This document shows positions 7,257 through 13,915 of a stretch of 64,000 nt of DNA, in pieces (position 1 is the stretch's first letter; each line of letters starts with the position of its first letter). Below the pieces are notes generated by a model. That model was not told the origin of the DNA and did no database searches. It saw nothing but the letters and a program-made list of their open reading frames with translations. Source of the DNA: VXLM01 sp034421575 (GTDB taxonomy: Bacteria; Chloroflexota; Dehalococcoidia; Lucifugimonadales; VXLM01); the NCBI GenBank assembly GCA_034421575.1, contig DAOUKG010000057.1:98921-162920 (forward strand), written 5' to 3'. A program made the translations under genes and the position numbers.

Positions 7257-8027
7257 TCAGATCATCGCCGCGTAGAAGGTGTTTTGGATGGGTACGCGGC
7301 GGATGTCGGAGTAGTCGATGTAGGTGCCCACCTCGCGGCCGTCGGTGGTCACGGGGGTCGGGCCGCGCAGGACGAACTCGGCAACGTCGTCGGTGTTGTA
7401 GCAGACGTACGCGAACTGGAGCTTGCGTATCTCCGACTCCTCGTCGCTCTGGAAGTCGGGGTAGATGAGGGGGCCGGTGTCCACCTGCATCCTGCCGCGT
7501 TCGATCTGGACGTTCATCGTCTTGACCGGGTACTCGACGGTGGCGCGCGTCTTGCCGTCGTCGCTCCAGACCTCCGTGCGGGCTATGATCGGCAGGTAGT
7601 CCATGGTGGCCTCCACGACCTGCCGGTGGCTGTCGAGCTTCTGCGCCTTCGGATGGTGTCGAACGACGGTCTTGAGCTCCTTGAACCGGCCCTCGATGGG
7701 CTGCGAGATGCGCCAGTCGCCTCCAAACTCGTTGACGTCGCCCACCTTGATATGCCCCGCCATCCACTCGGTGTCGGAGTAGATTCCGGCGAACTCGTAG
7801 TTGGGCAGGTGCCAGAGCACGTCCGAGCGGTACATCCACTCCGTCCGGCAGGGAGAGAGCATATTGTACTCGCGCGTCTCGCCCGACCCGTCGCTGATCC
7901 AGCACCGAGAGTCGAGGAGGATGCGGACGGTGTTCGGCCACGGCATGTGTCCCGGCTTCCGCTTGTCGTTCGGGTCGACGTTGCCCGTCCACGTGACGTA
8001 CGAGTTTCCATAGTCGGTAATGTTCAT
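7257..8027 (-). CDS. Hypothetical protein, 256 residues
   Basis: Well-formed gene in a family I do not recognise. It has no signal peptide or membrane helix and is rich in aromatic and acidic residues (for example NITDYGNSYVTWTGN at the start and WMAGHIKVGDVNEFGGDWRI mid-protein). The central part, EVWSDDGKTRATVEYPVKTM, looks beta-rich. ATG at 8027 with AGAGGT 7 bases upstream. It precedes the coiled-coil membrane protein by 11 bp. Codon use is like the surrounding housekeeping genes, so it is likely a lineage gene and not a recent arrival. No function is proposed. Confidence 0.7.
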   Translation of the reverse strand: MNITDYGNSYVTWTGNVDPNDKRKPGHMPWPNTVRILLDSRCWISDGSGETREYNMLSPCRTEWMYRSDVLWHLPNYEFAGIYSDTEWMAGHIKVGDVNEFGGDWRISQPIEGRFKELKTVVRHHPKAQKLDSHRQVVEATMDYLPIIARTEVWSDDGKTRATVEYPVKTMNVQIERGRMQVDTGPLIYPDFQSDEESEIRKLQFAYVCYNTDDVAEFVLRGPTPVTTDGREVGTYIDYSDIRRVPIQNTFYAAMI

Positions 8028-8056
8028 GTGGTGTACCTCTGGGTTTCTTGCTTAGA

Positions 8057-8166
8057 TGCTATACCAATTCGGTGTGGCGCGACCGTGTTCTTTATTGTCC
8101 GCCTCGTAGACCCTCACCCCAGCCCTCTCCCACGACGGGAGAGGGGATTTTCCGCCGGAATGACGG
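8057..8166 (+). repeat. Truncated TAATACC element interrupted by a CCCTCACCC palindrome
   Basis: Starts with TATACCAATTCGGTGTG, the left end of the TAATACC family. At 8111 it switches to the CCCTCACCC...GAGAGGGGA palindrome (8111-8149), then ends in CCGCCGGAATGACGG, which matches the right arm of the TAATACC core hairpin. The palindrome thus replaces the left arm of that hairpin. A second element at 62072-62159 has the same left junction. Confidence 0.65.
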
Positions 8167-8173
8167 TTGGAGT

Positions 8174-8860
8174 TTAGTACGGCAGACCGAGCGAGGTCGT
8201 GAGGAACTCCATGTAGGGCGAGGCCTGACGGCATACGTCGGCAAAGTCGTCGAGGAAGCCCGGCGAGACCACATCAGCATCGTCGAACTCGACGGACGCG
8301 ATGTGGTCCCTGCGCTTGAGGTCGTCGATGTACTGGTGGTCAGGGTCGAAGCCCTTGGGCGGACGCTTGAGCGACCCGCCGCCTATCGAGTAATCGCTGA
8401 GGAAGTCGGGGTCCTTCGCGGCGCGTTCCCACTTGCCGGGGTTTGACGCGATGGCGTTGCGTATTTTGGCGAGGGACGCCGAGTCGGGGCGCCAGATGCC
8501 AACTCCGGCGTAGACCTCGCCGGGCGCGAGGTGCAGGTAGAATCCGGGCGCATGGGCCGACTTGCCGGCCTCGTGGCGGAAGTGCACAGCCGCCTGCGTC
8601 TTGTACGGACTCTTGTCCTTCGAGAACCGCACGTCGCGGTAGATGCGGAACATCGAGCCGCCGTTGGCCCTCGCGTCCGCTATGAACCGCGTGCTGACGG
8701 AGTGCAGGCTCGGCTCGAAGTCCTGGATGAACTGCAGGATCGGCTCCTTGACGTGCAGTTCGTACCGGCCCTTGTTGGCCTGGAACCACTCACGGTTGTT
8801 GTTCGTCCGCAACTCGAGCAGGAACTCGAAGAGCTCCGGGGTGAAGTGTGCCTCTGACAA
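8174..8860 (-). CDS. DUF2461 (TIGR02453) family protein
   Basis: 228-residue member of the DUF2461/TIGR02453 family, of unknown biochemical function and widespread in bacteria. Family landmarks: LFEFLLELRTNNNREWFQAN near the N-terminus, FRIYRDVRFSKDKSPYKT around residue 72, and PGFYLHLAPGEVYAGVGIW near residue 105. Length matches the family. The start is TTG at 8860 with GAGG 6 bases upstream. It is a single gene; the next leftward gene begins after a repeat at 8057-8166, and rightward lies a divergent GrpB-family gene. Confidence 0.9.
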   Translation of the reverse strand: MSEAHFTPELFEFLLELRTNNNREWFQANKGRYELHVKEPILQFIQDFEPSLHSVSTRFIADARANGGSMFRIYRDVRFSKDKSPYKTQAAVHFRHEAGKSAHAPGFYLHLAPGEVYAGVGIWRPDSASLAKIRNAIASNPGKWERAAKDPDFLSDYSIGGGSLKRPPKGFDPDHQYIDDLKRRDHIASVEFDDADVVSPGFLDDFADVCRQASPYMEFLTTSLGLPY

Positions 8861-9064
8861 TGCTTGCCTCGATATCGACGAGATGGTGTGACGTAGTTCT
8901 ATCAGGATGCTTGGCGGGGTTCAACACGGGCAGGGCTGAAAGTACCGGCGGGGCAGCCGTAGTCAGGTCGACTGTTGCTCAACGTCCCGTTGAACATACG
9001 CGTATCTTTCCCTATCCTACCAGCCCGATCAGGCTGCAGTATTACTCCCCAGGAGGCAGGATTC

Positions 9065-9580
9065 TTGGCGAGCCCGTCCTATAGGATTGTGGAGTACGAC
9101 CAGAGATGGCCCGCCCTATACGAGGAGGAGAAAGCTGTTGTAATAGCTGCTACAGGCATCGTCGCCGACCGTGTAGAGCACATAGGCAGCACGGCAGTTC
9201 CGAGACTCGGAGCAAAGCCGATCATCGACCTGATGGTTGGCGTTTCAAGGGTGGAAGGCGCACAACGGCAGATAGAGTCTCTGGAAGGCGTGGGATATGA
9301 GTGGCGTGGCGAGACCGTGCCGGGCACCCTGTACTTGCGGAAGGCCGAGCCCCGCAGATTCAACCTTCACCTGACCCAGTGGGAAGGTAAGTTCTGGCTG
9401 GAAAAACTGCTATTCCGAGACTTCCTGCGGATGCATCCCGAGTCGGCCCGACAGTACGAAGACCTGAAGCGCGAGTTGATGGCCCGGTTGGCATCCGATC
9501 CTCCGGCCTACAACGACGCGAAGGCTTCATTCATAGAATCCGTCGTGCAGCAGGCCCGTCGTTGTCCCGTAGGCACATAA
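9065..9580 (+). CDS. GrpB family protein (nucleotidyltransferase fold)
   Basis: 171-residue protein of the GrpB/UPF0157 group in the nucleotidyltransferase superfamily. It has the family core VEHIGSTAVPRLGAKPIIDLMVG (GST-x-V-x-G, P-I-D) near residue 33, FNLHLTQWEG near 100, and FRDFLRMHPESARQYEDLKR near 118. Members are found alone or fused to CoaE or acetyltransferase domains. I chose the TTG at 9065: AGGAGG lies 8 bases upstream and homology starts there. The frame is open further up but without family sequence. The TAA stop at 9578-9580 is the first three bases of the TAATACC repeat that follows. Confidence 0.88.
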   Translation: MASPSYRIVEYDQRWPALYEEEKAVVIAATGIVADRVEHIGSTAVPRLGAKPIIDLMVGVSRVEGAQRQIESLEGVGYEWRGETVPGTLYLRKAEPRRFNLHLTQWEGKFWLEKLLFRDFLRMHPESARQYEDLKRELMARLASDPPAYNDAKASFIESVVQQARRCPVGT

Positions 9581-9710
9581 TACCAATTCGTTTTGAATAC
9601 ACTGTGAATTGGCTGTGACACAGCCAACTCGCCCGTCATTCCGGCGAAGGCCGGAATCCAGAAAGCCCGATTAGTCGAGAATACGGCCTAGTCACACCCA
9701 ATTGGTATTA
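9578..9710 (-). mobile_element. TAATACCAATT element, copy A (MITE-like, 133 bp)
   Basis: Begins TAATACCAATT and ends AATTGGTATTA, perfect 11-base terminal inverted repeats. The core contains the hairpin GTCATTCCGGCG-AAGG-CCGGAATCC at 9633-9660. Same orientation as copy B (10464) and opposite to copies C (25668) and D (62292). No coding capacity. MITE-like by structure; no parent transposase is in the window. Confidence 0.75.
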
Positions 9711-9775
9711 CACTCTTTGCATAACCCGAACGAGGTACAGCTGCCACACGCTCCTTACGGAAACGCGCGCGCTCC
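9711..9775 (+). pseudogene. Relic copy of the phytanoyl-CoA dioxygenase-like gene's leader and start
   Basis: CACTCTTTGCATAACCCGAA and the following bases to about 9760 match 10911-10968, the leader and first codons of the dioxygenase-like gene at 10947, at most positions. In this copy the start codon ATG is ACG (CACACGCTCCTTACGGAAAC against CACATGCTTCTTACGGAAAC) and similarity ends after about nine codons, where the HAD hydrolase gene begins on the other strand. I read it as the remnant of a duplicated or displaced 5' end. Confidence 0.6.
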
Positions 9776-9778
9776 TGA

Positions 9779-10426
9779 CTACGAGCTTGCTAAGCCCCTT
9801 ATAGCGGATGGCAACTCCCTGAACGTAGCGACCTTGGCAGTTGCTTTGGACAAGTCCTGAGATGCAGTGAACTCGTTTGCAACCACGATGCAGTCAATAC
9901 CCGCCGCTATTGCCGAATTCAACCCTCTCGCCGAGTCTTCGATGACCACCGTTTCAGCGGCAGTGGCGCCAAAGCGTTGGAGTCCTCTCAGGTAGGGTTC
10001 GGGATGAGGTTTAGCTTGCTCGTAGTCCTCCCGGGTCAAATAGAATTCCATATAGTCCAGGATGGACCGCTTTTCGTGTATCAGGGCGAAGTCAGCCGGT
10101 TTGGATGTAGTGATTATGCCCATACTGTACTCACGTGCGAGTACCTCCAGCGTTTCCAAGACACCCTCGATTTCGATGTTCTCCGTTCTCAGATATTCCT
10201 GATAATAGGCATTACGGACCTCACGCTGTCTGCTGATGGTCTGTTCATCAATACCTGCCGCCTTGGCTTGGGCCCAGGTGGCCATTCCCTGGCTCATGTC
10301 TTGGATGTATTGATCTCTATCCAAGGCAAACCCAATGTCGGCCAGGGCGCGCTCTCCGGCTTTGTAGTACCAGAATTCGGTATCGACCAGAACCCCGTCA
10401 TGGTCAAAGAGAATGTATTTTTTCAC
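9779..10426 (-). CDS. HAD-superfamily hydrolase (phosphatase/beta-phosphoglucomutase-like)
   Basis: 215-residue HAD hydrolase, probably a sugar-phosphate phosphatase or phosphomutase. Motif I is DHDGVLVDT (residues 8-16; the first Asp is the nucleophile), motif II is the Thr/Ser in IITTSKP, motif III is the Lys in AKPHPEPY, and motif IV is EDSARG. The cap is the helical C1 type. The start is GTG at 10426. The gene lies alone between two TAATACC elements (9578-9710 and 10464-10620), and its base use looks more AT-rich than the neighbours, so it may have arrived together with the repeats. Substrate unknown. Confidence 0.88.
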   Translation of the reverse strand: MKKYILFDHDGVLVDTEFWYYKAGERALADIGFALDRDQYIQDMSQGMATWAQAKAAGIDEQTISRQREVRNAYYQEYLRTENIEIEGVLETLEVLAREYSMGIITTSKPADFALIHEKRSILDYMEFYLTREDYEQAKPHPEPYLRGLQRFGATAAETVVIEDSARGLNSAIAAGIDCIVVANEFTASQDLSKATAKVATFRELPSAIRGLASS

Positions 10427-10463
10427 TTTTGCGCTCGATTCAATTTCGGTGTAACGATCAAGC

Positions 10464-10620
10464 TAATACCAATTCTCTTTGATTACACCGCAAACCACGT
10501 GACACAGAATCCTAACCCGTCATTCCGGCGTAGAGCTTGCCCCGTACCCCGATACGGGGCCGGAATCCAGAAAGTCCGATAAGTCGAGGATGCGGCCTAG
10601 TCACACCCAATTGGGCATAA
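10464..10620 (-). mobile_element. TAATACCAATT element, copy B, carrying a hairpin insert
   Basis: Left end TAATACCAATT at 10464; the right end is degenerate (AATTGGGCATAA). The core hairpin is split by about 28 extra bases, TAGAGCTTGCCCCGTACCCC followed by GATACGGGG, placed in the loop between GTCATTCCGGCG and CCGGAATCC (about 10534-10562). Copy A has the unsplit form, so this is an insertion. Confidence 0.72.
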
Positions 10621-10708
10621 CACCGCGCCAATTGCAGATCGTTTATTCGGCGGCCTGCTCACTTCCAGCCTACTATATGACTGAGCATCAGGTTAAGGAT
10701 TGTGGTGA

Positions 10709-10865
10709 GTGTTCAGTCTTGGTGAGAGGAACACCCTCACCCCCGTTCTGCAACGGGGCAGGCTCTAGCCCTCTCCCGCGAACGGGAGAGGGGATTAGAT
10801 ACCCGCTTTCGCGGGTATGACGGCGGCTGTGTATGCGTCGATGGGTCTCACGAAGTCTGAACAGT
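10709..10865 (+). mobile_element. GTGTTCAG...TCTGAACA composite element, copy 1
   Basis: About 155 bp. It starts GTGTTCAGTCTTGGTGAG and ends CTCACGAAGTCTGAACAGT, imperfect terminal inverted repeats. Inside are the CCCTCACCC palindrome with a hairpin insert (10734-10793) and a second hairpin, ATACCCGCTTTCGCGGGTAT (10799-10818). Related copies: 36536-36687, 43655-43811 and a shortened one at 50525-50630. No coding capacity. Confidence 0.72.
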
Positions 10866-10884
10866 TACGTGAGCCCCACGCTCC

Positions 10885-10913
10885 TTGACTGTACGTGACC
10901 GCGCACATACACT
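10885..10913 (+). promoter_or_regulatory. Predicted sigma-70-type promoter of the dioxygenase-like gene
   Basis: TTGACT (10885-10890), a 17-base spacer, then TACACT (10908-10913), 34 bases before the ATG at 10947. The -35 part belongs to a stretch CTTGACTGTACG that nearly recurs as CTGACTGTACG right behind the shortened composite repeat at 50525-50630, so this promoter may be repeat-derived. Confidence 0.55.
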
Positions 10914-10946
10914 CTTTGCATAACTCGAACGAGGTACGGATGACAC

Positions 10947-11933
10947 ATGCTTCTTACGGAAACGCGGGCGGCTGAGCAGCTTCGAGAAGAGGGGTACACC
11001 GTCCTTCGTGGCGTGCTGGACGTCGAGAAGGATATCCAGCCTCTCATCGACGAGTACGGCGTGGTGCTGGACGGCCTGATCGAGAGGCTGTACGCCGAGG
11101 GCAAGATTGGGCACAAGTACGCCGGACTGGACACGCTGAACAGGCTGTCGGCGTTCGTAGCGGACACGGGCGACGACTTCTTCGGCAACCTCACCATCTA
11201 CCTGTCATTCAACGACCCGGCGAAGAAGCGACCCATGTACCTGCATCCGCAGATGTTCAACCTGCTGCGGAGTCCGCGTCTGCTGGACGCCATCGAGCAG
11301 TTCATCGGCGACGAGATCGCCGTCAGCCCCCTGCACATCACGCGCATCAAGCCGCCGGAGCACACCCTCTGCGAGGCGGTGCAGAGCTCGCCGAACGGGA
11401 TGATATCGAAGACCCTGTGGCACCAGGACCTGTGGGCGTTCCAGACCGACGCCGACGAGACCGACGCCCTCACGGTGTGGGTGCCGATGGTGCCGGTCGA
11501 CGAGGAGAACGGTTGCCTGCTGGTGGTACCAGGCAGCCACCGGGCGGGCGAACTCTCTGTCCACTGCAAGCCGACCGAGCTAAAGCCGCATTTCAAGGGC
11601 ATTCCCGACGAGATCATCCCCGAGGAGCGGGTGACCCTGCCCGCCGATCCCGGCGACCTCGTGATCCTCAACAAGCTGACGCAGCACAGCTCGCTCATGA
11701 ACGTGAGTGACCGTCTCCGGTGGAGCTACGACCTCCGGTACCAGCCCATCGGCCAGCCCGTCGGGCAGGGCGGACGTCCCGCGTGGATTGCGCGCAGCCG
11801 CCGCCAACCCGAACGCGAGATGACCGAGTTCGAGGACTGGCGAGACATGTGGCTCAGCACCATAGCCCGCGAGGCCAATGAGCCTATCGAAGACCACACG
11901 CGGTACTCGCTGAACAGTCCCCTCTGCTTCTAG
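10947..11933 (+). CDS. Phytanoyl-CoA dioxygenase (PhyH) family protein
   Basis: 328-residue Fe(II)/2-oxoglutarate-dependent oxygenase of the PhyH family. It most likely hydroxylates an organic acid, a small metabolite or a CoA ester; substrate unknown. The iron-binding H-x-D is in TLWHQDLWAF (about residue 154), the distal His in LTQHSSLMN (about 246), and the 2-oxoglutarate-binding Arg is in SDRLRWSYDLRYQP. EENGCLLVVPGSHRAG is the usual strand before the distal site. Length is normal. The ATG at 10947 lies 12 bases after GAGG, a weak arrangement. A perfect hairpin follows the stop at 11961. PhyH paralogues are numerous in SAR202-like genomes (known), which fits the suggested host. Confidence 0.9.
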   Translation: MLLTETRAAEQLREEGYTVLRGVLDVEKDIQPLIDEYGVVLDGLIERLYAEGKIGHKYAGLDTLNRLSAFVADTGDDFFGNLTIYLSFNDPAKKRPMYLHPQMFNLLRSPRLLDAIEQFIGDEIAVSPLHITRIKPPEHTLCEAVQSSPNGMISKTLWHQDLWAFQTDADETDALTVWVPMVPVDEENGCLLVVPGSHRAGELSVHCKPTELKPHFKGIPDEIIPEERVTLPADPGDLVILNKLTQHSSLMNVSDRLRWSYDLRYQPIGQPVGQGGRPAWIARSRRQPEREMTEFEDWRDMWLSTIAREANEPIEDHTRYSLNSPLCF

Positions 11934-11960
11934 GGGGATAGTTCCTTTGAGAGAGGTCCT

Positions 11961-11997
11961 GCAGGGGCGGGTTTGAAACCCGCCCCTGCGTCTTTCC
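11961..11997 (+). terminator. Hairpin behind the PhyH gene
   Basis: GCAGGGGCGGG-TTTGAAA-CCCGCCCCTGC (11961-11989) is a near-perfect stem followed by GTCTTTCCT. It could end the dioxygenase transcript. A sister palindrome GGGCGGGTTTGAAACCCGCC lies at 12301-12320 and a variant at 13771-13798, so it also belongs to a dispersed repeat family. Confidence 0.55.
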
Positions 11998-12330
11998 TCC
12001 CGCGAAAACAGTCTCTTGTGTAACCTGCTCAGGGCGAGTGGGACTCACCGCAGAGGGCGCAGAGAGGCGCGGAGGGGGGAAGATGGATTCCCGCGTGCGC
12101 GGGAATGACGGTGCTGTGCTTAGAGAGGGCTTCGCACCGAGCCTGAACACTTACGCATAAGGATATCGCGTCGAAGCAGGATTGCCCTTCGACAGGCTCA
12201 GGGCGAGCGGGATTCACCGCAGAGGGCGCAGAGAGCGTGGAGGGGGAAGATGGATTCCCGCGTGCGCGGGAATGACGGGTGGTGTTGGTGTGGTGATGAA
12301 GGGCGGGTTTGAAACCCGCCCCTACGAATG
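11998..12330. repeat. Repeat block: two near-identical units between GGGCGGGTTTGAAACCC palindromes
   Basis: No gene seen. Two copies (about 12028-12110 and 12185-12278) of a unit: CTCAGGGCGAG, GGGA(C/T)TCACCGCAGAGGGCG, a CAGAG stretch, GAAGATGGATTCCCGCG and TGCGCGGGAATGACGG. The block is bracketed by palindromes at 11961-11989 and 12301-12323. Relatives of the CACCGCAGAGG part are at 27909 and 63689. Confidence 0.7.
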
Positions 12331-12375
12331 TGGGTTGTCGGCGGTTACCTTTTGGGGAGTACAGGGTGTCGGGCG

Positions 12376-13701
12376 CTAGGGGACGGCGATGTCGTACTGG
12401 CCGGGTTGTAGTCGGAACATGGGGTTGTCGGCGGGGTTTTTGCCGCCGTAGAACCAGTTGAGTGGGAGGACTTTCATCTTCTGGTTCCAGTCACGTCCCT
12501 TGCCGCTGTCGGAGATTATTGTGGCGTCCGTCGGGTGCGGTTTGTAGAAGGTGTAGGTGTGGGCGATGATCACGCGGTCCTTCATGACGAAGACGGAGGG
12601 GTAGGACCACCTGCCGTGGGCGTCGGCGCTCTCGACGTACTCGGCCTCGCGCTCGGGGGCGGGACGGCCCGGACGGTAGTGCTGCTCGGCGGGACGGAGC
12701 GGGGCAATGGGGCCGGGCTCGACGCGGGTCTTTTCGTGGATGGACTCGACGTTCTGGAAGAACTCCCAGATGCTCCCGCCGTTGCGACTGATCGCAGAGG
12801 AGAGCCGCGTGCGGTTGAAGCCCATCTTGACCTCTTGCTCGTTTTCCTGGTTCCAGACGGCGAGGAGATGGCCGGTGGGGAGCGTGCGAATCTGGCACGG
12901 GGCGGTGCTGGACGCGAGGGATGTCGGGTACGGTCGGGTCCAGGTGTCGCCGTTGTCGTGGGACCATGCCTGGTAGATGCGGCCGACACCGGTACGCATC
13001 ATCATCAAGAGCGTTCCGGGGATGACCTCCGTTACGGTTGGTTCATTCACGTATGAGTACGTGGCGTTCCAGTCGAAGATGATGTTCAACTCGCCGTCGC
13101 TGTTGCGCTGCCAGGTGCGACCGTCGTCATCGGAGTAGAGGACATAGGTCATCGAGAACCCGGGATCGAAGAAGTGTCCGGCGGTGGAGACCCACTGGTT
13201 GTGGACGAGCTTGCCGGAGGCGGGGGACTCCATGTTGTTGGGTGGAGTGCGCTGTCCTATCCCCACATAGACGGGAAGGATGATGCGTCCTGAAGACGTG
13301 CGGAGGGCGACGTCCTGGTACATGAAGGTCCTGATGCCGATGGGGGACACCCGGACGGGGGCCTCCCACGTTTCGCCGCCGTCGGGCGAGCGCCAGAACA
13401 CGACGCAGCGGGTCCACGGGTCGTCGTCGTCGTCCATCGGCGACATGGCGGCGAGGCCGATGCCTTTGCCGTCGAGCTTGACGAGGGAGGAGCCGCTTCC
13501 ACCGATGCGCCGGCCGTTGACGTCGTGTCGGTCGGAGATGTCGGACCACGTGATGCCGCCGTCGTCGGAGGTGGTGAAGCGGGAACCGGCGCAGTGGAGT
13601 ATGCGCCCGTCGTCCAACTCGACGAAGGTGGAGGAGTGGAAGAACGGGGTCTTGTGTGTGGCCAGAACGAGATCCGGCAGGGTCATTGGGACGTTGGTCA
13701 T
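12376..13701 (-). CDS. Sialidase-like (BNR/Asp-box) beta-propeller protein
   Basis: 441-residue six-bladed propeller of the sialidase/neuraminidase superfamily. It carries five Asp-box-like motifs: SDDGGITW, SPDGGETW, SDDDGRTW, SHDNGDTW and SRNGGSIW. True sialidases use an Arg triad, a Tyr/Glu pair and an Asp; I cannot assign these with confidence, so exo-alpha-sialidase activity is only a possibility. There is no signal peptide (MTNVPMTLPDLVLATHKTPF), so it is probably cytoplasmic. ATG at 13701 with AAGGAG 7 bases upstream. Monocistronic, bracketed by repeat-rich spacers. Confidence 0.85.
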   Translation of the reverse strand: MTNVPMTLPDLVLATHKTPFFHSSTFVELDDGRILHCAGSRFTTSDDGGITWSDISDRHDVNGRRIGGSGSSLVKLDGKGIGLAAMSPMDDDDDPWTRCVVFWRSPDGGETWEAPVRVSPIGIRTFMYQDVALRTSSGRIILPVYVGIGQRTPPNNMESPASGKLVHNQWVSTAGHFFDPGFSMTYVLYSDDDGRTWQRNSDGELNIIFDWNATYSYVNEPTVTEVIPGTLLMMMRTGVGRIYQAWSHDNGDTWTRPYPTSLASSTAPCQIRTLPTGHLLAVWNQENEQEVKMGFNRTRLSSAISRNGGSIWEFFQNVESIHEKTRVEPGPIAPLRPAEQHYRPGRPAPEREAEYVESADAHGRWSYPSVFVMKDRVIIAHTYTFYKPHPTDATIISDSGKGRDWNQKMKVLPLNWFYGGKNPADNPMFRLQPGQYDIAVP

Positions 13702-13770
13702 GGTGTGTCTCCTTTTTCAGGCACCTTTGAATCCATGTTTGGTAGGGAAATGCGTCCGTCCAACCTCTTC

Positions 13771-13908
13771 GTAGGGGCGATTCGCGAATCGCCCCTACCC
13801 GGCGTCATTCCATTTTCATTCTTCGGTGTGCAACCCGCAGGCATGCATGGGAGATTCCTGCGAAAGTTTACCCTCACCCCAGCCCTCTCCCGCGACGGGC
13901 GAGGGGGT
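13771..13908. repeat. GTAGGGGCGATTCG palindrome and CCCTCACCC palindrome
   Basis: A perfect 28-base palindrome, arms GTAGGGGCGATTCG and CGAATCGCCCCTAC, lies at 13771-13798. It is related to the palindromes at 11961 and 12301. A CCCTCACCC...GAGGGG copy (13871-13908) follows directly before the fakB stop. Confidence 0.75.
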
Positions 13909-13915
13909 ATGCAGT

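Noticed and set aside
7246..7992. N-terminal part of a 430-codon frame continuing into the coiled-coil gene
   Set aside because: Arg/His/Pro-rich sequence typical of an off-frame translation of the 256-residue gene; the real start is ATG 7245 with its own ribosome site.
10940..10975. Eleven-codon upstream ORF (MTHASYGNAGG) overlapping the PhyH start
   Set aside because: It has a slightly better spaced GAGG, but nothing else supports a leader peptide; the PhyH ATG at 10947 is simply in another frame.
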